Assembly (NCBI GenBank): GCA_016794505.1
Contig: JAEUJZ010000086.1
Location: 20,761-84,760 of the forward strand
Reading direction: 5' to 3'
Length of the DNA stretch: 64,000 nucleotides
From: Myxococcales bacterium
Lineage (GTDB): Bacteria; Myxococcota_A; Polyangia; Palsa-1104; JAEUJZ01
Part shown: piece by piece, positions 35,997 through 45,348 of the stretch
How positions within the stretch are numbered: the stretch's first letter is position 1
How the letters are laid out: each line of letters begins with the position of its first letter
The notes under the pieces: model-generated
The model's database searches: none
Seen by the model: only the letters and a program-made list of their open reading frames with translations
Told to the model about the DNA's origin: nothing
Translations under genes and position numbers: made by a program

Positions 35997-37468
35997 GCGA
36001 CGAAACCATCGCGCTCGAAGAAGGCCAGCGGCTGTCGCGCTCGCGGCTGTGGGATTGGCAGCGCCGCTATTTCATGAGCCAAGGTGCCGCCGCCTGGCAG
36101 AGCGGTACGGTGCCGCACTACGTGACCAGCAACACGTTCATGGCCGACGCCTACGCCCAGACGGTGCTGGGATTCTTGCGCGATAGCGCAGCACAGATCG
36201 ATCGCGGACAGCCGGTCTATCTGATCGAGCTGGGCGCGGGCATCGGCCGCTTTGGCTTCCACTTTCTTGTGTGCTTCTTTGAGCGGCTTGCGCAGTCCCC
36301 GCTTGCTGGGCTTGCCGTCACCTATGTGCTGAGCGATCTGGCCCCGGCCAACGTCGACTTCTATCTGTCCCATCCGCAGCTTCGGCCCTATTTCGATGCG
36401 GGGCGGCTCGACTGTGCCGTGTTCGATGCGACGCGCGACAGCGAGCTTGCCCTGCGCAAGAGCGGCGTCACGCTGTCACCCGCTGGCCTGCGCAATCCCC
36501 TGGTGATCCTTGCCAACTATTTCTTCGACGGCGTGCCGGCGGACGCGTTCTCGCTCGTCGAAGATCGTCTTTACGAAGAGCTTGTGAGCCTGCGCGTGCT
36601 GGGGCCGATCGCCGATCGCGACGATCCTGCGCTGTTGCAGCACGTCGAGCTTGACCACGCGTCACGGCCCGCAGCGCTTCCGTATTACGGCGATGCGCAG
36701 TGGGATCGCATCCTCGATGTCTATGCCCAGCGCGGCGGCAAGGGTCGCTTCCTGTTTCCCTGCGCAGCGCTTGCGTGTCTCGCGCGGCTGCGAGCGCTCC
36801 TCGATCCAAACCGCGGGACGGCGCCGAGCTTTTTGCTGCTATCGGCGGACAAGGGGGCGCATGCGCTCTCGGACGTGCTCGGCCAGGGCGCGTCGCTCAC
36901 GGTGCATGGCAGCTTCTCGCTGCTCGTCAACTATCACGCTATCGCCGAGTGGGTGCGCGGGCTCGGCGGGCTGTCGCTGCACACCGATCATCGTCAGGGC
37001 AGCCTGAGCCTAAACGCCTTTGTCCTTCCGGCCCAGCTCGGGGATGGCGCAGCGGTCGAGACGCGGCGGGCCTTTGCCGATGCCATCGCCTGCGGGGGGC
37101 CCGATGACCTGTTTCTCGTCAAAAAGGCGCTCGACTATCGCTACGAGACGCTGACCGTCGAGCAAGCTCTGGCGCTTATCCGCATTACCGCATACGACGC
37201 CAAGATCTTTTGCGGCTGTATACCGGTCTTGCGGGAAGCGCTCTTGCGCAACGCGGCGTCTTCACCGCTTTCGGCCGACATCCTTTCGGCGCTGGCCTTG
37301 GTACGCGCTCGCTTCTTTTCGATCGGCGAAGCCGATGAGCTGGGCGCCGATCTTGCCGACTTTTTCGCGTCGCTGGATCAAGCTGGCAGCGCATACGCCC
37401 AGCCTGCCGTGCGGGGCCATCGCTTCGCGACGCTGCGCATCCTGCCGGCGCCTCTTATTCAGAGATAA
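35993..37468 (+). CDS. MidA/NDUFAF7-like SAM methyltransferase
   Basis: This 491-residue protein has motif I LIELGAGIGRFGFHFL, the acidic SDLAPANVDF, and VILANYFFDGVPADAF, which resembles the ANELLDALP segment of the NDUFAF7/MidA (DUF185) family. In that family the enzyme methylates an arginine of complex I or acts as a protein methyltransferase. The N-terminal 50 residues are helical and polar, and a C-terminal extension (about 370-480) is predicted helical. Its start overlaps the AAA+ gene by 4 bases, so the products are probably made together and may act on the same target. The link is inference. Confidence 0.75.
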   Translation: MSDETIALEEGQRLSRSRLWDWQRRYFMSQGAAAWQSGTVPHYVTSNTFMADAYAQTVLGFLRDSAAQIDRGQPVYLIELGAGIGRFGFHFLVCFFERLAQSPLAGLAVTYVLSDLAPANVDFYLSHPQLRPYFDAGRLDCAVFDATRDSELALRKSGVTLSPAGLRNPLVILANYFFDGVPADAFSLVEDRLYEELVSLRVLGPIADRDDPALLQHVELDHASRPAALPYYGDAQWDRILDVYAQRGGKGRFLFPCAALACLARLRALLDPNRGTAPSFLLLSADKGAHALSDVLGQGASLTVHGSFSLLVNYHAIAEWVRGLGGLSLHTDHRQGSLSLNAFVLPAQLGDGAAVETRRAFADAIACGGPDDLFLVKKALDYRYETLTVEQALALIRITAYDAKIFCGCIPVLREALLRNAASSPLSADILSALALVRARFFSIGEADELGADLADFFASLDQAGSAYAQPAVRGHRFATLRILPAPLIQR

Positions 37469-37565
37469 ATAAACGTGATTTTTGTGTTGATCAAATGTGT
37501 TGATTTATAATTTTGCAAAAGATGTATTTTTACTTCGGTCTTTATTGCCTGTTACTACAACGCGG
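37469..37565. terminator. AT-rich spacer between convergent genes
   Basis: This spacer between the convergent methyltransferase and coaE genes has a 10-bp inverted repeat with one mismatch (37465-37474/37499-37508) and short T-runs (37480-37484 and 37525-37530). It may end transcription from both sides. No other feature was found. Confidence 0.35.
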
Positions 37566-38224
<659 letters not shown>

Positions 38225-38225
<1 letters not shown>

Positions 38226-38671
38226 TACAGCGAGCAGCCGGCCGGCAGGTTCGCCAGGCAGGCGCTCGGCACGCAGCCATAGGCTTGGAAGGCGGTATCG
38301 AATTGGCAGACCGCGCCTTCACCGCAGACGGTTGCACCCATGTCGGGGTTGCAGGGGAACGTGCAGAAGTACGCCCTCTTTTGCGCCGCCGCGGCAAAGG
38401 AGCACAGGCTGGCCTCTTTGGTGCCGCTCGGGCAGTCGGTGTGTTCGATGCAGAACTGCCCAACGCCTTTGCTGTTGCCCGTGTCGCCGACCTTGCCGCA
38501 GCACGACGTAAAGGCCAGATCGCGCGACATTCCGCCTCCCATGTCCGCGCCGCTGGAGCCGCTGCCGGGGCAGCCGCTTTGCGACAGCGTCGTGACGCCC
38601 AAGATCAAGGCCCAAGTAGCCAGGCCAGCGACGGAGACAACACCCAGAACACGAGCAGGTTTTACAGACAT
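38225..38671 (-). CDS. Cys-rich secreted lipoprotein of unknown function
   Basis: This 148-residue protein has a hydrophobic segment followed by TTLSQSGC, a likely lipobox (Cys about 35). The mature part is small, with about 12 cysteines including CCGKVGDTGN and CTFPCNPD, a pattern found in myxobacterial surface proteins. I start at the ATG at 38671, which has AGGA nine bases upstream; an in-frame ATG lies 9 bases earlier. Coupling to coaE looks incidental. Confidence 0.65.
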
Positions 38672-38755
38672 GGGGCGCATCCTACGAAGCGCGCCTGCGC
38701 ACGGTCAAATTCTGCGGGCTGGAGTTGCCTGGGGCACTTATGAAACAGTTCAAAA

Positions 38756-40558
38756 ATGCGGATACACGCTCTTCCGATCTTTCTTGCGACGCTGTGCGTG
38801 TTGGCCATCGCGTACCGTTTCTATTCCGCGTTTATCGCCGCCAAGGTGCTCGGGCTCGACGCCGATCGGCAGACGCCGGCCCACGCGCGGGCCGATGGCA
38901 AGGACTATGTGCCGACGCATCGCTGGGTGCTCTTCGGCCATCACTTCGCGGCAATCACCGGGGCCGGGCCGCTCATCGGGCCGGTCTTGGCGGCGCAGTT
39001 TGGCTTCCTGCCGGGGCTGTTGTGGATCTTGATCGGCGTGACACTCGGCGGCGCGGTCCATGACTTCGTCGTCTTGTCGGCCAGCGTCCGCCACGGCGGT
39101 CGATCCCTGGCTGCGCTCGCCCGCGACGAGCTAGGCCCGGCCGTCGGCGTCGTCGCCACCATCGCCATCTTTTTCACCGTGACGATCGCCATCTCGGCCA
39201 TGGGCTTTGCCGTCGTCAAGATCCTCGAAGGCAGCCCATGGGCGACGTTCACCATCGGCATGACCATCCCCATCGCGCTGATCATGGGCCTGATGATGCG
39301 AGGCGATGGCCACGGTACGGGCGCGCTGCGGCGAGCCTCGATCGTCGGCGTCGTGCTGCTGCTGTTTTCCGTCGTCTTTGGCGAGCGCGTTGCCGCCTCG
39401 TCATTTGCCGCGGCCTTTACCTTCAAGTTTCCGACGCTGGTCGCGCTGATCGCCGCCTATGGTTTTTTCGCGTCGGTGCTGCCGGTGTGGCTGCTTTTGG
39501 TGCCGCGCGACTACCTGTCTTCGTACATGAAGCTGTCGACGCTGTTTGGCCTGGTGCTGGCCATCATGATCATCAACCCCGAGCTGAAGCTCGATCCGCT
39601 GACGCCGTTTGTCTTCGGCGGTGGGCCGATCATCAAAGGCAAGGTCTTCCCCTTCGTCTTTATCACCGTCGCCTGCGGCGCCATCAGCGGCTTCCATTCG
39701 CTGATCGCGTCGGGCACCACGCCCAAGCTCATCGATCGCGAGACCGACTGTCGGCCTATCGGCTATGGCGCCATGCTGCTTGAGGGCCTGGTCGGCGTCA
39801 CTTCGCTCGTCGCTGCGGCCTGCTTGCATCCGGCGGATTACTTCGCGATCAACGTGCCGCCGGCCGTCTTTGCCAAGCTCGGCTTGCACCCCGTCGAGCT
39901 CGATCTGTTGTCGCGCCTCGTCGGCGAAGAGCTAGCCGGACGCACGGGCGGCTCGGTGTCACTGGCCGCGGGCATCGCGACGATCTTTGGCCAGCTACCG
40001 GTGTTTCAGAAGCTGCTCGGCTACTTCTATCACTTCATCGTCATGTTCGAGGCCGTCTTCATCTTGACCACCGTCGATGCTGGCACCCGCGTCGCGCGCT
40101 TCTTGGTCCAGGACATCCTGGGCCGCACGATCAGCCCGCGCTTTGCTCGCCACGACGATGCGCTGGGCGTGTGGCTGTCGTCGGGGGTTGTCGTTGCGCT
40201 GTGGGGCGGCTTTCTGTACTTCGGCACCATCGCGACGCTGTGGCCGATGCTCGGCATTGCCAATCAGCTCCTTGCGAGCACGGCGCTGGCCGTTGGGACG
40301 GCCGTCATCTTGCGCCTGAACCCGCAGAACCGTCGCCGCGCCTGGGTCACAGCCGGGCCCCTTCTGGTCGTCGGTACCACGACGCTGTCGGCTGGCTGGC
40401 AGAGCATCTTTGGCATCTTCCTCAAGCTGCCGAGTCGCCCGCAAGCCATCGTCGACACCGCCTGTACCGCCATCTTGATGATCTGCGCCCTGTGTGTCTT
40501 CGTGGCCCTGCTGCGCCGCGTCCTGCGCCCGGCGCGTCCCGAGTCCGTCGCGGCCTGA
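38756..40558 (+). CDS. cstA: CstA-family carbon starvation protein (transporter)
   Basis: This is a 600-residue polytopic membrane protein. N-terminal YRFYSAFIAAKVLGLD and HRWVLFGHHFAAITGAGPLIGPVLAAQFG are signature CstA segments, and SGFHSLIASGTTPK follows in the middle. CstA proteins take up peptides or pyruvate when carbon is scarce. E. coli CstA is about 700 residues; this shorter version matches the many family members lacking the C-terminal extension. There is no clear ribosome-binding site. It is probably monocistronic. Confidence 0.93.
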   Translation: MRIHALPIFLATLCVLAIAYRFYSAFIAAKVLGLDADRQTPAHARADGKDYVPTHRWVLFGHHFAAITGAGPLIGPVLAAQFGFLPGLLWILIGVTLGGAVHDFVVLSASVRHGGRSLAALARDELGPAVGVVATIAIFFTVTIAISAMGFAVVKILEGSPWATFTIGMTIPIALIMGLMMRGDGHGTGALRRASIVGVVLLLFSVVFGERVAASSFAAAFTFKFPTLVALIAAYGFFASVLPVWLLLVPRDYLSSYMKLSTLFGLVLAIMIINPELKLDPLTPFVFGGGPIIKGKVFPFVFITVACGAISGFHSLIASGTTPKLIDRETDCRPIGYGAMLLEGLVGVTSLVAAACLHPADYFAINVPPAVFAKLGLHPVELDLLSRLVGEELAGRTGGSVSLAAGIATIFGQLPVFQKLLGYFYHFIVMFEAVFILTTVDAGTRVARFLVQDILGRTISPRFARHDDALGVWLSSGVVVALWGGFLYFGTIATLWPMLGIANQLLASTALAVGTAVILRLNPQNRRRAWVTAGPLLVVGTTTLSAGWQSIFGIFLKLPSRPQAIVDTACTAILMICALCVFVALLRRVLRPARPESVAA

Positions 40559-40836
40559 CCCCATACCGCGCGTTCTAAGCCGCCGGATCGCTTCGTGTGA
40601 TGCAATTTTTTCGTTACGGCCCCTTCGGAGTCGCACCGGGTTCTTGTCCATTTTGACCCGGCGACCATGGAGCGTGTGGAGCCGAGCACACATCGCGATT
40701 CAGTGCGGGCGGGGTGGCTTGTCCGCAGGGGGATGCGCCCGCGCTGGATGGCTTTTGATACAGTAGGTTGCTATTTGTGCGTCTGCTCCGCTGCTCCTAG
40801 CGGCGCCCCCAAAACCCACGACCCCCTGGAGTCTTC

Positions 40837-41736
40837 ATGAGCATCGTGATCAACACGCCCAACGGAAACATCGGTCGCGCTCTGGCTGAACAGCTTCTGA
40901 ATACCGGCGAGACCCTTACGGTCATCAGCCGCACCGCCGACAAAGTCGCGCCTCTTATCGAGCGCGGCGCCCGCTTGGTGCAGGGCTCGATCGACGACGC
41001 AGCCACCTTGGATCAGGCGCTGCACGGGGCTCGGGCGCTGTTCTGGCTGACGCCGCCCGTCGGTCGTCCCGACTTTAAGGTCTGGGCCACCGCCGCCGGA
41101 GCCGCCGCTGCTGCGGCCGCCGAAAAGCACGGCGTCAAGACCGTGGTCATGGTATCAAGCGTCGGCGCCCAGACCGGCGACGGCACGGGCCCGGTCAGCA
41201 TCCTGCGCAGCGTCGAAAACGAGTTCCAGGCGCACGTGCCCAACTTCGTCGCGCTGCGCGCCGGGTTCTTCATGGAAAACCTGCTGATGAACCTGCAGTC
41301 GATCGGCTCGGGGACGATCTATATGCCGATCCCGGCGGATGTGCCGGCTCCGATGGTGGCGACGCGCGACATCGCGATGATGGCGGCTTCGTACCTTTTG
41401 TGTGATGGCTGGCGCGGCCACCACATCGTCGGGGTTCACGGTCCCAAGGATCTGACGCAGAACCAGGTGGTCGCCGAGCTTTCTCGGGTGCTGGGCAAGA
41501 CCGTGCGATATCAGCAGGTTCCCGTCGAAGCCGCCAAGCAAGCCATGCTAGGGTTCGGCATGCCTGAGTTCGCCGTAAACATCTTTGGCGAGATGTACCA
41601 AGCGATCGTCGACGGTCGCATGCGCTCGGCCGAGCCGCGGACACCGCAGACGACCACGACGACCACGCTGCGCGAGTTCATCGCCACTGTGATCAAGCCC
41701 GCCCTGGCTGGCTCTGGCACGCAGAGCGCCAGCTAG
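40837..41736 (+). CDS. NmrA-like NAD(P)-binding protein
   Basis: This 299-residue atypical SDR has an N-terminal dinucleotide fold (TPNGNIGRAL replaces the usual TGxTGxxG) followed by FWLTPP, VVMVSSVGA and the C-terminal pattern seen in NmrA/QorB-like redox sensors and oxidoreductases. It lacks the YxxxK catalytic pair, which suggests a sensing role or a non-classical reductase. The spacer upstream (40559-40836) holds no gene, only a T-rich run and a weak -10-like stretch. No operon partner. Confidence 0.8.
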   Translation: MSIVINTPNGNIGRALAEQLLNTGETLTVISRTADKVAPLIERGARLVQGSIDDAATLDQALHGARALFWLTPPVGRPDFKVWATAAGAAAAAAAEKHGVKTVVMVSSVGAQTGDGTGPVSILRSVENEFQAHVPNFVALRAGFFMENLLMNLQSIGSGTIYMPIPADVPAPMVATRDIAMMAASYLLCDGWRGHHIVGVHGPKDLTQNQVVAELSRVLGKTVRYQQVPVEAAKQAMLGFGMPEFAVNIFGEMYQAIVDGRMRSAEPRTPQTTTTTTLREFIATVIKPALAGSGTQSAS

Positions 41737-41810
41737 TCGCCAGCGAGACGCAACCCCCAACACGCTCCGCGTACCAAGCGCACAGACGAATGAGCAGGGA
41801 GGCATCGAAC

Positions 41811-42914
41811 ATGGAGCCGCTGCGGCCGGGAGATCGCGTGGCCTTACTCACCTCGGGCGGGGATGCGCCAGGCATGAACGCTGCGCTGCGTGCAGCCGCC
41901 AAGGTCGGCACGGCCCTAGGCCTTGAGATGCTCGGAGTGGAAGAGGGGTACAAGGGGCTGATGGAAGGCCGCGTACGGGCGCTCGGCTTGCGGGCGCTCG
42001 ACGAGGCGGCGCGACGCGGCGGGACGCTTCTGGGCAGCGCACGCAGCAAGCGCTTCATGACCGCCGAGGGCCAGGCGCAGGCGCACGAGTCGATCCGCGC
42101 GACCCGACTGTCAGGCTTGATCGTTCTCGGGGGCAATGGCTCGCTCGCTGGGGCGCGCTCGCTGCACGGCACGACGTGCTTTGATGGCCGCCCACTGCGC
42201 ATCGTCGGCCTGCCGGCGTCGATCGACAACGACATCGCCTGCACGGGCATGGCCCTTGGCGTCGATACGGCGATGAACACCATCGTCGAAGCCTGCGATC
42301 GCATCGCCGACACAGCAGGCAGCCACCAGCGCACCTTCATCGTCGAAGTAATGGGCAGAGACTGCGGCTATCTGGCCATGGTGGCGGGCTTGGCGGCGCA
42401 GGCCGATGTCGTCTTGTTTCCCGAGGCGGGCAAGGCAGAGAGCGCCGTCGTCGAGCACGTCATGTCGGCCATCGACTCGGCCTATGCTCGGCAAGGGGGG
42501 CGTCGACATGTGCTGGTGATCAAGAGCGAGGGCCTGAAGATCGAGTCGAACCGCTTGAAGCAGCTTGTCGACGAGCAGCTAGGCCAGCGCTATCCCGAAG
42601 GCCACATTGATACGCGTGTGACGGTGCTGGGGCATGTCGTGCGCGGTGGCTCGCCAACGGCGTTCGATCGCATGCTGGCGACGCGCTTGGCCAACGTCGC
42701 GGTGCGGGCGCTGCACGCGGGGGAAGATCAGGTGATGGCCGGCTGGTCTCAGCCACTGCAGAGCCGCACGCCTTCGCCCTTCGATCCCCACGTGACGCTG
42801 TGGCCGCTGGACGACGTCCTGCGCGAGACGGGCAAGCTGCAGAGCGGCGATAACTCGCTGGTGCGCTGGCGCGTGCAGGCACTGTCGCAGGCAGAAAAGA
42901 TCCTGCACCAATAG
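41811..42914 (+). CDS. pfkA: 6-phosphofructokinase
   Basis: This is a 367-residue group-A phosphofructokinase that phosphorylates fructose-6-phosphate. Conserved segments are LTSGGDAPGMNAALRAA, IDNDIACTG with catalytic Asp, EVMGRDCGYLAM, and RGGSPTAFDRMLATR. The segment usually GGDGS reads GGNGS, so the Asp that helps hold Mg-ATP is replaced. ATP or PPi preference therefore cannot be read from it with certainty. The ATG at 41811 has GGGAGG upstream; an earlier ATG at 41790 is less likely. Confidence 0.92.
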   Translation: MEPLRPGDRVALLTSGGDAPGMNAALRAAAKVGTALGLEMLGVEEGYKGLMEGRVRALGLRALDEAARRGGTLLGSARSKRFMTAEGQAQAHESIRATRLSGLIVLGGNGSLAGARSLHGTTCFDGRPLRIVGLPASIDNDIACTGMALGVDTAMNTIVEACDRIADTAGSHQRTFIVEVMGRDCGYLAMVAGLAAQADVVLFPEAGKAESAVVEHVMSAIDSAYARQGGRRHVLVIKSEGLKIESNRLKQLVDEQLGQRYPEGHIDTRVTVLGHVVRGGSPTAFDRMLATRLANVAVRALHAGEDQVMAGWSQPLQSRTPSPFDPHVTLWPLDDVLRETGKLQSGDNSLVRWRVQALSQAEKILHQ

Positions 42915-42935
42915 CCTGCCCGCCTGACGAAGGCC

Positions 42936-42959
42936 CGCCCCGTCTCGCCGGGACGGGCG
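42936..42959. terminator. GC-rich hairpin between convergent genes
   Basis: CCCGTC (42939-42944) pairs with GACGGG (42952-42957), extended by two pairs across a bulge, with a 7-nt loop. There is no T-tract. It sits between the pfkA stop and the end of the leftward heptad-repeat gene and could serve both. Confidence 0.35.
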
Positions 42960-42968
42960 CGCCAGGGG

Positions 42969-43436
42969 TTACTTGGCAGCCTTGGCGTCTTTGCGATCCT
43001 TGGCTGCGTCCTTGGCGTCGCGGCGCATGTCCTTCTTGTCTTCGCGCATGTCCTTCTTGTCGGTGCGCAGCTCCTTCTTGTCCTCGCGCAGCTCTTTGCG
43101 ATCCTTCTGCAGCTCTTTGCGGTCCTTCTGCAGCTCTTTGCGATCGGCCTTGAGCTCGTCGCGGGCGGCCTTGGCGCCTTCCTTGTCGCCGGCCTTGACG
43201 GCATCGCGAAGGTCCTTCTTGTCCTCGCGGATCTCCTTTTTGTCCTTGGCGATCTCTTTGCGATCGGCGGCGATTTCTTTCTTGTCAGCGGCGATCTCTT
43301 TGCGATCGGCGCGCACTTCCTTGGCATCAGCCTTGACCTGCGCGGCGCCGGCCTTGACGTCCTGCGCGTTCGCCGCGGCGGGGCCAACCAGCATCAGTCC
43401 AAGGGCAATAGCGGGAATGTTCTTGCTCTGCAGCAT
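42969..43436 (-). CDS. secreted heptad-repeat, highly charged helical protein
   Basis: This 155-residue protein has a signal peptide cut after AANA (about 24). The rest is almost entirely Lys, Arg, Asp, Glu and Ala with a clear 7-residue period: (D)(K/R)KE(I/L)xx repeated about five times, a short break (DAVKAGDKEGAKAARDEL), then about six more units. This should form one long charged helix or coiled coil. The DNA shows 21-bp repeats in step. Unknown family; similar lysine-rich secreted proteins are often annotated only as hypothetical. It may bind nucleic acid or polysaccharide through charge, but this is inference. Confidence 0.75.
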   Translation of the reverse strand: MLQSKNIPAIALGLMLVGPAAANAQDVKAGAAQVKADAKEVRADRKEIAADKKEIAADRKEIAKDKKEIREDKKDLRDAVKAGDKEGAKAARDELKADRKELQKDRKELQKDRKELREDKKELRTDKKDMREDKKDMRRDAKDAAKDRKDAKAAK

Positions 43437-43660
43437 GGGTCTTCTCCTCTGGTTTACGTTGGCTTCAGCATTGCAGCCGAAGTGTCCGACGAAGACCCAG
43501 GCGAATTAGTTCCCGTTTTCTGCGCGGCTGGCGCCTGCGGAACGAATGTGCCGTGATTCCGCGGGCTTGCGACATCGCGAGATCGGCCTTTCCCATGTGC
43601 AGGCTAGCCCAGCGGGCTGTGGTGAGACTTCGTGGGGCCCGCTGCGTCGAGAATGCGACA

Positions 43661-43666
43661 TATAAT
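43661..43666 (+). promoter_or_regulatory. consensus -10 box close to a start codon
   Basis: A perfect TATAAT lies 15-20 bases before the ATG at 43681, preceded by TGxGACA. A start site about 7 bases after it would leave a leader of only some 8 bases with no ribosome-binding site. No good -35 hexamer is visible 16-18 bases upstream. Confidence 0.4.
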
Positions 43667-43680
43667 GGACTGTTCCGCCG

Positions 43681-44307
43681 ATGCGAGCCTGGTTCCTTTG
43701 CACGCTATGCCTGACCTGTCTGCTAGGGGCTCTTCCCACGCAGAGCTCTGCCAACAGCGGACGATCACGCACCAAGCCCGGCGAGGCCATCGACGAAGAC
43801 ATCGAGCGCAGCCAGCTCGTCGCACCGCCGGCCAATGCCTCGGCCAGTGCCCTTGTGGCCTATGCGCGGCAGTTGTTTTCGCGACAAGACTACGCCACAG
43901 CCGCCGAGGTCCTAGAGCGCGCCTATTCCCGCGAGCCGCGGCCGATCCTTCTGTTCAATGCCGGTCAGTCGTATCGCAAGGCCGAGCGCTACAGCGACGC
44001 GGCGCGCTGCTATGAGCGCTTCTTGGTGTTCGCGCCCAAGCATCCGCTTGCCGCCGAGGCGCGCGATCATTTGGGGACGCTCAAGGTGCTGCAAGAGCAG
44101 CAAGACAAGCGACGCGAGATCGAGCTGGCCATCGACCAGACCCAGCAGCAGCTAGAAAAAGAAAAGAAGGCTGCCGTGTTCAAGCGGCCGTGGTTCTGGA
44201 TCGCGATCGGCAGCGTCGTCGCAAGCTCGGTTGCCATCGGGGTGGGAATCAAGCTGTACCGCGATCAGCGCGACAGCAACACCGGCACGCTTTCCTTGCA
44301 GTTCTAG
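43681..44307 (+). CDS. TPR protein with signal peptide and C-terminal membrane helix
   Basis: This 208-residue protein has a signal peptide (about 1-24), a short polar linker, two TPR-like units (about 60-125, with SALVAYARQLFSRQDYATAAEVLERAY and NAGQSYRKAERYSDAARCYERFLVFAP), then a Gln/Lys-rich helix and one transmembrane segment (WFWIAIGSVVASSVAIGVG). It resembles other small TPR membrane proteins in Myxococcota. The lipoprotein gene follows after 21 bases and is probably co-transcribed. Confidence 0.8.
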   Translation: MRAWFLCTLCLTCLLGALPTQSSANSGRSRTKPGEAIDEDIERSQLVAPPANASASALVAYARQLFSRQDYATAAEVLERAYSREPRPILLFNAGQSYRKAERYSDAARCYERFLVFAPKHPLAAEARDHLGTLKVLQEQQDKRREIELAIDQTQQQLEKEKKAAVFKRPWFWIAIGSVVASSVAIGVGIKLYRDQRDSNTGTLSLQF

Positions 44308-44328
44308 CCAAAACAAAGAGGAGATCCC

Positions 44329-45348
44329 ATGTCGCTGCCTGCGTCTCGCTTGTCATGGGCTGTGGCCTTGTTCTCTGGGCTGGCTCTGCTTCCGGCCTGT
44401 GAGCCGATGCCCGACTATCGCGTGGTGGTGCGCAACATCCCGGCGGGAACACAGGCGCTGGTGGTGGGCGCGATGCTCGAAGGCGATGTCGTCGGAAAGA
44501 CCTATCAAGCGATCCCCGTGGGCTCGCTGGATGATGCGGCGCGGGCGCAGTTTACCGTCGGACTGGCCACGCGCGACAGCGCCGCGCAGACGGCCGTGCT
44601 CAGCGTCGGCACGGTGGACGGCAACGGCTGTCTCACCTCGGTCGCAAGCTCCAACAAGCTCACGCGCAGCAGCGCGCTCAGCGCCAGCACAACGGAGATC
44701 CAGCTCAACCCTTGCCTGAATCCCGATGTAAGGCTTACGGCCATCGGCTACGACACACCTGCGACCTGCCCCAAGCTGCCGGGGTTACAAGTCGCGCTAC
44801 TCACCGAGCCGATCGAGCTACCCACCCTGCCGGTGATCTTTGCCACCCGCCGCCTGATTGCCTCTGAGGACAGCATCCTGGCGTCGACGTTCACGGCCTA
44901 CGGCTGGGGCATGGATCGCGGCACGCTGACGATTGCGATCGATCCCGCCAGCGACAAGAGCGGCTGTCAGGCCAAGCTGCGGAGCGTGGTCAGAGGCAGC
45001 AACCTGCCTCCGCTCACGCAGGCCAGTATCCTGCAGCTTATTGACGGCATCTTTTCAGTCAACCCGGCCCCCCCTGGCTTACCGGCTTACTCGCTGACCA
45101 GCTATGTGCAAGTCGATCAGGTCTTTCGTGCGACGGATCAGCCGGGGACGCCCATGCTGTCCGACATGCTGCTCAGCGATCTAGTGCAGTGCTTCGCGAC
45201 GACGACGCAGATATATACGAAGGGGAATCCAGGCGAGAAGCAGGTGGCCTTTCGCGAAGTCACCGCGACCCTGGTCATGCAAGAACAGCGAAGGAAGAAG
45301 GTCGAGGCTCTCTGCGCGAGACCGTGCGACGCTACTTCTTGTCCTTAG
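44329..45348 (+). CDS. lipoprotein of unknown function
   Basis: This 339-residue protein has a lipobox (SGLALLPAC, about residue 24) after a hydrophobic segment. The mature part is beta-rich with six or seven cysteines and no family I recognise. The ribosome-binding site AAAGAGGAG is good. The last 17 bases overlap the end of the leftward DUF4340 gene, so the two transcripts converge and run into each other. Confidence 0.7.
   Translation: MSLPASRLSWAVALFSGLALLPACEPMPDYRVVVRNIPAGTQALVVGAMLEGDVVGKTYQAIPVGSLDDAARAQFTVGLATRDSAAQTAVLSVGTVDGNGCLTSVASSNKLTRSSALSASTTEIQLNPCLNPDVRLTAIGYDTPATCPKLPGLQVALLTEPIELPTLPVIFATRRLIASEDSILASTFTAYGWGMDRGTLTIAIDPASDKSGCQAKLRSVVRGSNLPPLTQASILQLIDGIFSVNPAPPGLPAYSLTSYVQVDQVFRATDQPGTPMLSDMLLSDLVQCFATTTQIYTKGNPGEKQVAFREVTATLVMQEQRRKKVEALCARPCDATSCP

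Noticed and set aside
42973..43509. Rightward 178-residue Ser/Leu/Arg repeat frame
   Set aside because: Exact antisense shadow of the heptad-repeat gene.
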